From: Lenisia limosa
Lineage: Eukaryota; Breviatea
Reading direction: 5' to 3'
DNA length: 47,975 nt
Assembly: GCA_001655205.1 (NCBI GenBank)
Contig: LPNZ01007145.1
Location: forward strand, 1-47,975
Shown here: positions 12,801 to 25,171 of the stretch, piece by piece
How positions within the stretch are numbered: the stretch's first letter is position 1
Layout: the number at the start of each line of letters is the position of its first letter
Made by a program: the position numbers and the translations under genes
Notes under the pieces: generated by a model
What the model was told of the DNA's origin: nothing
Databases searched by the model: none
The model's input: only the letters and a program-made list of their open reading frames with translations

Positions 12801-15662
12801 CATTCTTCAGCTGAGGTGTTTTCAATTTCATCTAAAAGAGGGGCAGGGATGGTCTCGTTCAAAACTATGAAAATAAATTTTAAAAGGAATATCTTTGTGA
12901 ATGATTGGTGATAATGATTCAATTAATTGTCTTCCGATTAGCTACATCACAAACACTTGGAATTGAGGGATGAGCTGACGGTCTTGGCGATTATCCCCGA
13001 ACGGCTACATAACTGTGAGGCCCACAGGCGGCCAAGAACGTCCGCATGTTTTCCTGCTATTCTTTCGGTGATCGACTAGACTATGAGAAGGGAATTCACA
13101 TTTTTAGGGACCCAAGAATAGAAATAAACTTGAATCATTGTGGAAAACAGAATGCTTCAAATCATCGGTCAAAACATTCAAAAGGAATTTGGAGGTTGTT
13201 ATTGGATTTGTACATGTAGTACATGTATTATATAAGCCAGAACCGTCAACACCCATCACCATGCTTAAAGAAATTTCAATTATTGGATTCGAGACTTGCA
13301 AGACAATCCCCCAACCTCGAGAGTTTTCATCAGGAACAGTCGCATGACTTCATTGTCATCCGCGTTCTCCGCTGCAATGCGCATGATACCGGTGAGGATG
13401 GTGTAGGACTAAAACGTCAAAAAATAAGCTGGAAATCATACTAGTGATAGTTTGAGAGCAAAAGTATAAAACCGATCACACGATATATACCTGGAATGTA
13501 TGAGACGCAAGGGTGCACAGGTGCTCAGTGTACACTCTGACGTTGTTGGATGTGTTAGATGAGAGAAGATGCCACAGTAGCACGTCAACTACTCTCTGAA
13601 GTGTTGAGCCTCGGAATTATGATACAAGAGTAAAAATTAAAGGTGAAAATGATCAATCAGTGGGAAGGAATCATTTTTGGTAATTATAGAAGAAATACTG
13701 AATCTGTGGCAACGATGATGATTAACAATTGAAACAATAGAGATCTATTATCCAGTCCCTGTACTTTGAAAGTGGCGAAGTCCACCACACAAGCCGGAGA
13801 GCAAATGATATCCGTCTAAACTGGTGAGGCACTGGACCTACTTGGTGTTTGAATTCACATTAAACGTACCACATTTCCTTCCTTTGCAATGGTTCTCAGA
13901 AGGAAAAGGAGTAGACTGCAGTTTTGAAACCTGGAAAGATAACTACTGCATTACTTCCAGCTGACAATTATTCACAATTCCTGTATCAAATATCACGCAA
14001 TAAACGACGTTCATNNNNNNNNNNNNNNNNNNNNNNNNNNNNNNNNNNNNNNNNNNNNNNNNNNNNNNNNNNNNNNNNNNNNNNNNNNNNNNNNGGTCAT
14101 TGGCAACACCCAGTTCGGCCTTTCCTACATACTTTAATACTGTTTGAAAAGACGAACAGATAGAAACGGAAGGATCGATCACAAATACTTTTCTTATTCT
14201 ATTCGACACAAAAACAATACGCGAAATGAGAAAAATTGTGTGACCTTTAGATCAGACCTTGGCCAAACTGAACAGTTTATCAGCTCTGATCGGCTCAAAA
14301 AGTCGGAACACCACAATACGAATGGCTGCATGTGACGTCTGCATCGTCAACAGACCGAAGGCACGGGAATGTTGATCAAATTCTTCATTTTCTACTCAGG
14401 AATACGACAAGCGAAGGACACCAAAAGCCCTTTGAGAGTACCCACCTTGTCTAAAGAGTCGTTTTCAAGACAAACAGCAAGATCTCCTAGCTCCTGCTGC
14501 AATACTATAACGTTATAGATTGACAGGTTGTCAAGAGGTTCACTCATGATGGGTGGAGATAAAGATACAGTAATAAAAGATAACAACTGTCAGTACAAAG
14601 GTATATTTTGTGAAATGATATTTACTCTCTTTTTAATAAGGTGGGAGAGAATGCTAATTAATGATACACATTCAATCTAATTGCACACAAACAATCCCTG
14701 CACTCCAAAATAGCTATTTCGCAGACATGGGATTCCCAGGGGCGAGTCATTGATATCTTTGGAGAAGTCTACTTTGGTCTGTTTTAATGCTGCACTGCAA
14801 AGATGAGAAACAAAGCTATTGATGCTTTGAACGCAAGCATTAAATACAAATTAAAAATGTTACTAAGGTGAAGGTGACATCTTCAACAAATACAACATGT
14901 TTGAGTGATTGAAAAATCAATTTACACTTAATCCCCCTTGATCTATGCTCAACAAGAAAAAGGAGGAGAGCCCCACAAACTGTTTCGCAAGCTCCTCTTT
15001 CTCCATTGCCAAACGCTTGGACTCCATGATCTCTTGATCCAGGTACTGAATGTGCTGTGTGATTTGCTCCAGTTTCTGTGCGTGATCGGCTTCCGTCTCT
15101 TCCGGCTCCATATCCGGCTTGGTGTCATCTTCAGCATCAGGGACTGGCTCGGGCTGCTGGGTGAGGCAATATCGCCAAAATGAATATTGTTTGTTTAACA
15201 AATATTTGAAGAGCAATGATATTTAAGGACCAAATAGCCTGCAATCAGATAAATCTCTAGAATTAACTTTCATATTCAAATGATTACGTTCAAACTATCA
15301 TCACCCAATGAATGCATACACATCGTCTTCCCTCCAACCGCTTCGTCCTTCTCATCCTCGAGGCTGCCTTGGAACATGCTGTCAATATCCATGTCGTCAA
15401 CATCATCAGTGGGGTACTCAAGGTCATCAGCATCACTATATGTTGGTGATGCGGGCGCGTAACTTGGTGACCCTGGTGCGTATTCGGGTGATCCAGGAGC
15501 ATATTCGGGTGATCCAGGAGCATATTCAGGGGAATTAGCGGAGTAGGTTTGATCCTCTGAAGGTGGCGAGGCAGGGGGGTATGTGGGGGATGGTGGGTTG
15601 TAATCATTATTAGCATCTATGTCTTCTGCTTTAGCAGCAGCAAGAAGGGAGTGGATGTCCAT
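9838..15662 (-). CDS. NELF-C/D (TH1)-like pausing factor with N-terminal CTD-like heptads
   Basis: NELF-C/D is a subunit of the negative elongation factor, which holds RNA polymerase II at promoter-proximal pauses. The start is the ATG at 15662. Exon 1 (about 110 residues) is disordered: seven Y-x-P-x-S-P-x heptads, then an acidic stretch. The next exon (about 15160-14980) is acidic, then a coiled coil ([19 protein letters not shown]). About 20 further exons encode alpha-solenoid sequence. The C-terminal part aligns by eye with animal NELF-C/D: '[15 protein letters not shown]' against VLKWVDWTVSEPRYF, '[18 protein letters not shown]' against LELKKTLLDRMVHLLSRG, and '[12 protein letters not shown]' against APPYTSDFVQLFL (animal sequence from memory). 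A tail with RMRKRQK, a run of nine Asp and '[19 protein letters not shown]' follows, absent from the animal protein. Two N gaps (12141-12292, 14015-14094) hide some sequence. Symplekin and NELF-B were considered and fit less well. Confidence 0.65.
15435..15602 (-). repeat. Seven CTD-like heptads in the NELF-C/D-like protein
   Basis: Residues 21-76 read [14 protein letters not shown], a five-residue spacer, then [35 protein letters not shown] and a final YS. All seven keep Tyr1, Ser5 and Pro6 of the RNA polymerase II consensus YSPTSPS, and six keep Pro3. Position 2 is Ser only once, so Ser2-type sites are nearly absent. The central copies are almost identical 21-base DNA repeats (about 15477-15540), which points to recent tandem duplication. 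Confidence 0.9.
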
Positions 15663-15914
15663 ACTCGCTAGTTAGAGGAAAATGAACCCTTCGGTTCACT
15701 TTTCCAAAATACCGGATACCAAATGATATAAATATGTGTTTTCACACGTTCTAAATACAGATTGGTCTCAAAGAGGTCGAGTAACAAATTACATTCTGAA
15801 AAGAGAGCTAATCAAAACTAATCCCAAATAAGTGAAAAGAAATATTAGTGGAATTTCGGAATTTCTGTACTTATGACTAAGTGGTTCGGGTATATATAGA
15901 TTGATCCCCTCAGA
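15663..15914. promoter_or_regulatory. Divergent intergenic region between genes 3 and 4
   Basis: These 252 bases lie between two head-to-head starts. A TATATATAG string sits about 15 bases before the plus-strand ATG. It could be a TATA-like element, or part of a short 5' intron that starts GTATAT and ends CCCCTCAG just before the ATG. Nothing else stands out. Confidence 0.4.
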
Positions 15915-18900
15915 ATGGGGTCTGAAAGTTCCTCTAAGAATGACGAACTTTCCCCACCGGTATGCGATGCTCTATTCTCAACGTTTTTTTACCTGGTGTA
16001 ATAATATTAATGCTGATCAGAGCGGAATCTGACCGTTTTAGCCGGTACCAGATGTGGTAACCGAGCGGGTATTTAGTCGCTATTTGACCGTTCTTTTCTT
16101 TCTCTTTGTCTTTGTCTTGACGTTGGAATGTAAGCGTAATAATAATAATGGGAAACCATAGCCTATTTGACCAGTGGATGCGGAACTATATTGCCGCGGG
16201 AATCACAATGTAGCCATTTTACCGACGTTTGTCTTTGACCCTGAACGGACCAAAGGTGACACCGAAAAAGCTTCATCAGTGGGGTAATAATTCCGCATTG
16301 AGTGGTGTGGTGAATAATCATGTTCAAAAACTTCGGTTGTTTTTTTTCGTCCTCTGACCATGCCAGATTGAGCTCGCGATCACACCGCTGGACGAGATCG
16401 CAGTTGGTGATGTTCTATCTCGAAACGGCGTACCCCTCTCAGTAGGCCCTTACGGGATGGGGGGCTTCTTGGGCTTTATGTTGCACTCAAATAAACTAAA
16501 AATATCATTGGACAGCGCTTATTATCCTAAGAAAGCCATTAACTTCATGTATTCTTGTCTGATGCAGCAATATGCTAACATGGCAGATATGGTTGAAGAA
16601 CAGCGAAGGCTTTGGAGTGCCCAATGCAACCATCACCATATCTTCTGTTTTGGTGTCCCCGACCGAGATGACCCACTTGATGCTTTGCGGACAATTCAGT
16701 AGGAGGCTTCCTTGATCATGTGGCTGTATGTTATGGAACCATTTTTTTATTATTTTATTTTTTTTATGAACAAAGGCAGGATAGCTGCTTTGAATGATAC
16801 ATTTCGACAATTCAAGTACTTGAATCTTTGTGTATTTTAACATCCAAACATTGAGAAACCATATGTCCTTTCTGTTACATGAGCTTGAACATTTTCCCGT
16901 TACTTTTTCGAATCTATGGTGTGTGTTAATGTGTTGCCAAATTTGAAAGCTCACAGTCGTAGTCAACCAGCGCCTTGATAAATATGACCGAACATCTATG
17001 TCGGGATTCCAAGATACCTTTATTGACTTCTGCTCTTCATCCCTGCGAGGTGCTACCAGTGTCACTGACAATATTGGGGTCAGTGGCTTGATGTGCTCTA
17101 GGCCTTTTTGGGATTTTAAATCGTCGAATCAATACACAAAGTAGCTATTGCTGATTGAGTATCATGAATTGATAGTCTCTAAACAAGGTGTCAGTTAGAC
17201 CGATATAGTATATCGGTCTTTATCCAAGGGTTATCTGTCGACTGTTCTGAAGAGAATCACGTTTCACCCTTTAGTACGCTGAGTTCCCAGACCTTGTCTT
17301 TGAGTCGGGCGTTTCCGGCACCTATCGCCTGGAGCTGGAGACGACGGTCTCTACCATTGATCGTCCCTTAGCCGAGTTCGAAATTGCCCTCGGTATGCCT
17401 GGCTATGCACCACTTTGTACTAAAAGACAAGTGAAGTCTCGCGAGTGGGAGTTTCGAATGTATGACCCATGATTCACCATACACTGACACACGATTGTAG
17501 AATCGACAGCAGCTAATTTAGAACTAATAACTGATATCGACTTCAAGGGCTTGGATGTACCCGTCAAGCCCTTCAAGGTCAGATACTTTTTTTTGTTTTG
17601 TGGTTTCATCTTCGGGAACTTTATTATGCTACACTATACAAATGTAAATACAATATTCCATACTTACACATAACTATTCCTTTGGATTTGAAATAGCAAA
17701 GAAAAGAATCGTTATCATAACTTTACAACTTTCATGATTCTGATTAAGCTGCAGATGAAACTGAGCGACTCCTTCGGAATGCCCTTAGCCTACCAAGGCA
17801 TCCAGCTGGCAGCCTTGGTTGACTCGCTGGACACGGTTGTTGAGAGTATTCCTTCAACGGGTGGGTTGCAGGATCCGTTCCAAGATATGGAACTCGCTTA
17901 ACGCATCCAGGTACATGTATTGGTTGTTCAGCCATTACCAATAAAGATGGAATTGCAGAATTCACCAACTTCACAGTCACGTCCGCGTCTGGCCATTTTG
18001 TGGTGGGTCGAGGTCCAATGGATTATTAGTTTTCTCTTATTTTGGATGGATCCAGTGTAATACTTTTTTCGTGGATTCAATATTCCCCTAAAATTGAATT
18101 GATATTTATTATACTTAGTTTTAAAGAAGAGGCATGTTTAGTTGTGTTGATTATAGAGAGTAAAATATACAAATACATTTAGTACTTATAGTGCATACTA
18201 TGTGATATCAGAAGATATCAAACACATTGCAGTTTTAAAAGAGTTTGTCTACTGCTTTAGGCTTTTTCAGGGTTCTCAGGCCTGGCTATGAAGTCTTTCA
18301 TGCGTAATAGGTGAGAAGATTTGAGAACTGAAATATTTGGTGTGGATCTGTTTATTCTCCTCGTCCTTACGTACACATTTCATCACTTCAGTGAGACCGG
18401 TTTGATGTATTCCCCTGATAACAACATCTTCAAGGTTCCACCTAGAACATATAAGGTATGAGGGTCTTCAACCGATTTCAGTCAGTGTAGGATTTTTGAA
18501 GCCATATTAGTGAGATTAAGAACTTGTCTAATCCGTTAGGTCATTTTGAGTCAGCCTCCATCCTCAGTTTACGTTTATGAAGAGTTCAAACTCAAAGTTA
18601 AGGTATACATACACACAGGAAATATCACAAACTTGTCAGCAGTCGTATAAATATAACATTATTAAATACAACTACATTCTATGCTAAATAATATCATTTG
18701 ATATCATATCATATATAGTGTATATGTATATGATAGAGATTTTTTAAAAATATTATGATTAGTGTTTTATCCCTAACATCAACCGCTTTGATGAAACCAT
18801 TGATAGATTGAATGCTCTTTGGTCTTCTCAACTAATTTGGCAGATTCTTGACGAAAGCGACAAGCCTGTTTCTGACATTGGTTTTTTCATCGTGGATATA

Positions 18901-21900
18901 GGATTGGGTTGGCAAAGAACACCATAGTACATTGTGCGGTCTTTTTTATACCAGGTTTCTCAGGATTTCAAATATCTTTGAAATGAATGCTAACACCGCT
19001 ATAGAGAATGATGAGTTTGTAATAGACATGTTGTCTCTCTCACTGGACGATATGGGTGACCAAACTAAAGGAATAATGGTGGGTTGTTTCAAGGTTCCAC
19101 TTTGAGGATTTGGAATATGTTAGATGCTTTCTTTTTCTAGAATTCATGTTACATTCTCTCGTAGGTTTAATGAAGATTAAGTCTGTATTTAAGAAGCTGT
19201 AATTAGTATTGTTAGGGGGCCACCCGACTTCGAACTGACACAAACGGCGAAGCAACTGCCACTGTTCATTACGAGATTACTGGGTAGGTCGTCTTGTCCT
19301 CTACATTCAGAATAATAATATTGATAAGTTACAATTTAGTGGCTGATATATTATGTCTATAGTCTTGGTATTTAATTATGATAGGAGTTGTATATCCTTT
19401 CTTTACATGAAGCTGTGTTCCTCCTTTTCATCATAACCATTCCTCAATTGTTAACATAACTATTGTCAAGGCTGTTCCCCAAAGGGTTTTTTAAAAAATT
19501 GACTTCCCAGAATCCTGACGAAAAACACGATCCAAGCCTTCTGTCAAGGCTCCAAAAGTGCCGCTTATGAGATCCAGATCAAGAGTATCATTGACGAAGT
19601 TGGGGGGGGGGGGGNNNNNNNNNNNNNNNNNNNNNNNNNNNNNNNNNNNNNNNNNNNNNNNNNNNNNNNNNNNNNNNNNNNNNNNNNNNNNNNNNNNNNN
19701 NNNNNTCCCGCACTGAGATAGAAGGTAAGGAGAGTAGAGAAGAGATAAGAGGTAATGGCAAGTCTCACATGGATCTGGAGGGGGAGTAAAATATTGATGA
19801 TGAAGCCACATTGTCCATCATTTTCCATATTTGCTTCCTTTGTCGTTGTTAACACTGTATTCATTTCTCCCCCCCCCCCNNNNNNNNNNATTGTGGATGG
19901 CTCGGTTAAGTGCTCCGAGGATTTGGCTGATATGGTTGGTCATCCAAATGAAATAAAAATGTTACATTTTGAAGATTTGGGATCCTCGTACCACTTTTCT
20001 GATTTTATTCATGAATCGTGAGCTTTGTTGTTTCTCTGGCTAACTGGGTTTTATTACGTTTCCATATAAATCCTACGCGTTTCACCCTGCTCACACTTTC
20101 AGTCCCAAGATATTAGTGTCCATATGTCCACGTATTCCGAGAGCACACGTGGGAGAGGGCTGAAAATTATTATCATAGCCTCTTTTTTCAACTTAGTGTA
20201 TTAATATTTCAGTTAACGTCGGTTACCTTGAGGTTGACATCTTCCCGGATATCCCTGATGACATGTATCTGCAGAGGTACTTCATAAATGTGTGTTTGGG
20301 CTAAAATTCTCTTAATTAAAACTAATAATCATAAGAATGAACTAACATTATTACGAGGGCTTGACCAGGCAAAAAGTAATAGATTGATTCGGTCCAAATG
20401 AAACGGGGACGGGGGTTATAGGATAGAACAAAAATTTTGTGTCTTGATTATCTTTATGTCCCAGGCTCGATACACCAACGTTTTCGTAGGCAAGTACTTC
20501 AGTGACCATACACAATTCCCAAAGATCAGAGTGGGTGACTGTTTCGCTATCAATTACATAATCCAACATTATTCTAGTTTCCAATTGGGCACTTCAAGAT
20601 ACCATAGTTTTTCAGAGTTTCTCTCTTATTAATATGTTCTTGAGGTTTTAAAGACCTTTAATATAACCAGAAAGATGTTCATTGTTTTTTTTAATGTTTG
20701 TCAGTTTTACGCCAAAGTGGGAGACCGGATTGTTGGGTACTCTAAGTACATCCGAGCCAACTTCAAGAACGTGGTGGATGACGAGTAGGCGAAGTATTTT
20801 GTTTTTGGCTATCGTCGGCTTTTGAATACTTGTCAATTTATGGACAGTTATTTTTTATCGGGTATTTTAGAAAAAGCGCCCCAAGTGTGACAGTTTAGGT
20901 TTTATTTTCTGAATGTAACTGACCACGATAATCGCACTGTCTTTGAACCTCTGATGGACATGGATATTACTGTTGAAGTAAGCTTGGGAGTTGGATGAAT
21001 AAAAACACTGTATTCTCCACAAGATTTCGGGATCTCTCATGCCGCACTTTATCATATCGTTTCTCAGTTTGAAGGCACCCCATCATCTTGAGGACATTAT
21101 GTGTAACCTTTGAGAGCTATCCAACTGCTTCGATTATGCTTAACCTATTCAGCTCTACCAGCCAAATAGAACAACACCGGATGTTTTACTCAACCCTGTT
21201 CAGTTATACCCTTCTTACGACTTGCCTATAAGAGAGGTAATGTGTATTATATGTAGCTATGTATTATATATGTATACATTTTATCATATGTTTCTCATTT
21301 TATCTCACTTATACAAATTTAAAGGTTTTGTAATATGTCAGATATATACATAATATACTATGCCATATATTATATGCCAATTCTATGTTGAATTGAATTC
21401 CCTATTATACCTCTGACTCTCTAGGTAAGCGATAATGGATTGTGACTGTTGTCGTCAGTATGTTGTAAGAGGTGGATTATCACATTCAACCTCGTATTTA
21501 TTTCCTTTATTTCCTTTATGCAAAGTTGTATACTCATAGTTTATGGTTGTATTAAGCCATAATTTGAAGTGTCGGGAGGAAAACCATTTTGAACTTCCCG
21601 TGCTTAAGGTCAAAAGACCAAAACACCAGCCCACCATGGAGCCCTATTGTCAATTTATATCTCATAACAAGTTAAAAACAAGTTCGGGAATATGGAGGGA
21701 GGGGCTCAAAAAATTGACGATAGAGGCTCTAAACGTGAATATAGAAGTATAAATCAAAATAGGATGACTTGGATAATCCGTGAATTGATTTTTCGAAATA
21801 AGGGTTAACCTTATTTCTTATTATTTTGTCTCCACGCAACCTTTGTCTGGTATTTCTGAAATATAACCGTTGTTAAACACACTTCTGCATTTATTACTTT

Positions 21901-24900
21901 TTTTTTGTCTTCATGCACCAACAATCCTTCAGTTTTTATTATTATTATTTAGCTGTCAGCTACCTTTATTTTGGCCAGCTGCTTTAAGTTCTAACAACAC
22001 TCCTTTCTTATTTTCGTAGTCTTTGTATTGAACTATTTCCTATCAACATTCACGCTTCTAGCTGCTCTATGGTCTTACCCACTACTACTACCCTATTGTA
22101 ATGAACATTGAGCTGACCAACGTTAGGGGGTACTGTCTTTCCCAAGGACTTCACTGTAGTTGGAAATGTTGACATTTTTTCATGGTTTCCAAAGTGATTG
22201 AATCTCATGGTTTAGAAAACAACCCGTCTAAGCTACACTATGAATATTGGTAGGAGAGATGGTAGTAATGATTTTTGAGAATTTTATCGTATTACACAAA
22301 TTTGATGATATATTCGTATCACATTCTCCAAGAACAAAAAATCATCTCATTTCTCTAGCCTCAAGAGGTACCCCAAGTGTTCCCATGGCTCAAATTGCCT
22401 ATTAGTATGCGCATTACTTGACCACTATGTTAAAATAGACAGTACCAAGAACATCTCAAATTGAAAACCAAATTCTTTTAAATTAGTCTGTGTAGCAAAA
22501 CAGAAAGGTGGCTCTTTATACACTTATTATACAGTCTATTATAGCTTGTGTGTGATACATATGTATACATCTACATATCATATGTATGCATATTTACATA
22601 TGATGTAATTAGATGATAGAATACCCTCACCCAGTTACAAATCTTTATTGATAAAAGTAATTTTCAGTGTCGTGTCCAAGGGCAGCAACCCCGCACCTTC
22701 TATAGCAAAGTACTCTCCTCTTTCACCCTACGGTTAGCTTGAATTGCATTAATCTCCGCCATCGAAAAAAATCTTTCTCATGTTTTTGAGGGCTTTTTTT
22801 TTTTCACAAACCCACCATTGTTCATCAAGTGTCACCCCTCTCCCTCGACAGTCATTCACAAGATGCATAGACCTACTGAACTGCCTTCGTACAAGATCCA
22901 CCAGCCCACTGAAGTTTGGGGGAAATCAGCAAGACGGTACACTTTGCTTTGTGACTCGTTTAGAAGCTTCCTACCAATCAGTTCCATCAGATTCTCATTG
23001 AACAAACCAATCCGGGTAAGTTCCGTGTTAGATCATTTTCAAGCACAGTTTGCGTTTACAATGTTGAAGTAAACACATAAAAGACATGATATATTCAACT
23101 GTAAAACCACCAACTGATTTTATCCAACACATTAGATGCCGCTGTCGTACCAACACCAGTTCGTGTTGAACAATATGTTGTCGCAAAATATGGCTCGTAA
23201 GTAGTTGTATTCATTTTTCAGGCTTGAGCCCTCTTGTGGTGATTTCTGTTTTCCCTAATTCTGCTAATGCAAACAGAGCAAACTTGTCAGCATACACTGG
23301 AAATACCCTCAGCGGCATTGACCAGCCATCCCACGTCTTTACTGGCTCTTCTGTGAGATTACTGGGCTGCAGGTTTAATGATAATGCTAGAGCTCACCTA
23401 TTTAGACCAACATCACCGTTGGATTCAAGCCAGGTCTCGACTCTATTGTCGGATGTCTCGTGTATATTGGGTCAAATATCATGTATGATGGGACGTGATT
23501 TTCATGACTTAGCTTGATTGCATTTTCCTTTCATTGTCATTATCAAGTGTGACTTAGAATTTGACGTATTATTGTAGAACAATCGAATTAGAGTTCTACA
23601 GTGAGGACATCGCCCTTTCCAACTTCAGTCCGGTATGTGGAGTGTGTATAGTTGCATTCCCAGTTTAAGAGGATCCGATTTAATAGACTTGTTATGAGCG
23701 AAGAAGAATCCCTGTTTAGTGTTATTGATAAAAAAAAGCATTAATAAAGCTGTAGCTTGGGGTCACCTTACCTTATTTGGAGTCAAATTACACGTCTGAA
23801 TTCTCCGTTGACATCACCACAACATATGACAAAAACGATGTCATTATGCCATACTGGGTAAGATCATGATTATGTGGTCTTTTAGACAATTGCATGTTTC
23901 TGCTCAACTGTCTTCAATTGCACCGGTACTACACGCATATTATTATTATCACACCTTCCCTTTTCACATTCAAGGCGATAGCAGTTGCTGAAGACAAGTC
24001 ACATGAAGTCTTCTTCCAGGTGGGGGCTTTTCCATATCAGGAAGCCTCACTTTTTTGTTTAAATTGGAAGTTGCAAGCCAAAGTTACCTAATTAGGCAAG
24101 TATCAATGCAACCGAAGGAATTCTTTCCATCTATAGGCAAATGAGCCCCATTAGCATTGGTGTATTTGTAAGAAGGTTTTGGCTTGATCAATACAAAATG
24201 TAATTGAATCTTGACAATGTGACATTTTAGTATCATCTCTATGGAATGGAAGGCGGTCTGAGGAGCTCAGCTGAGCCGCTCGAACGGATTGATATGAATG
24301 CCAACTTCACAGCTCGGAGTTTACTGTATTCAAACTTTGTTCAACTTCCCACAGGGTTTGCTTTGCTTTTTTGGGTAACAGATAGTGTATTTGTTATTTA
24401 AATCGAAGCTTTTTTCTTCTTGTCCACCCGCACCCCCTATTCCACTCACTTCATAGACCCGGAAACTCCCTCCAAGTGCTCCCATCTACACCCGAATTTG
24501 AAGTTTTCTGTAGAGAGGCTACAAACCCAGGTATGTTGCAACATATTATACTACATAGTTTTAATCAATACCTAGTTATATTTGAGAATATTGCGCAATC
24601 CCTATTGCTTACATTTTAGCTTATAATTGTCCAAGCAACTTATTAGAAACTGAGCTGTCCATCGAAGCCGAAATCGTAGTTGATGACAGTACACGTTAGC
24701 TTTGATAACTATTCTATAACTACATATTGTCTGTCTTCATATCGTAGCACTTTATTAATTGATCTTTTTCATTAGTTTTGTTCTAGAACTGCAATAAAGC
24801 CCTGGTGATTAAACCATCATTATATGATATTTGTTTATTTCGCAATTGCAGTTTTCTTATATGGACGTTTAATCGTCTATGGAGAAGCCATCGCAAACGA

Positions 24901-25104
24901 CGGGGTGAAAGTCGGCATGCCATTACTGACATTCCCAAAAGTAAGAAGGGCTAACTTCGGTTTTTCTGTGCTGATAATCTTATATAACTGTAGGCTATTC
25001 TGGAAGGCAAGTACAACATGGGCTTCCGCTTTAGCCACATCAAAAATGAGTACATTGGTGGTAACCCTGTCGCTCTCGACCTTCAGGTTTGTCATTTTCT
25101 CTGA
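15915..25104 (+). CDS. Protein of repeated beta-sandwich (Ig/Big-like) segments
   Basis: About 35 short exons all read on the plus strand with mostly matching phases. Recognisable segments include 'IELAITPLDEIAVGDVLS', 'NSEGFGVPNATITISSVL', 'YAEFPDLVFESGVSGTYRLE', 'DGIAEFTNFTVTSASGHFV', 'TDTNGEATATVHYEITG' and 'PLVVISVFPNSANANR'. The motif (T)D-x-x-G-x-A-x-F/V...Y/H-x-v and the 'VILSQPPSSV' type boundaries are typical of bacterial-Ig-like and related sandwich domains on surface proteins. The proposed start 'MGSESSSKNDELSPP' has no signal peptide, which is odd for such a protein, so the true 5' end may be missed. The proposed stop follows 'GGNPVALDLQ', but a donor (CAG|GTTTGT) sits there, and splicing to the exon at 28488 is in phase. 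This may therefore be the 5' part of the STRA6-like gene. Gaps at 19615-19705 and 19880-19889. Confidence 0.6.
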
Positions 25105-25171
25105 AACGTTGGTGGAACTCCCTCCAGTGATTTCGCACATCCCCCTTTTTATCTTTGTTAATTTAGTAATA

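Noticed and set aside
9838-15662. Symplekin or NELF-B as the identity of gene 3
   Set aside because: Some helices could fit any solenoid, but the ordered C-terminal motifs, including SEEGYF and PPYTKFF, match NELF-C/D better than what I recall of either alternative.
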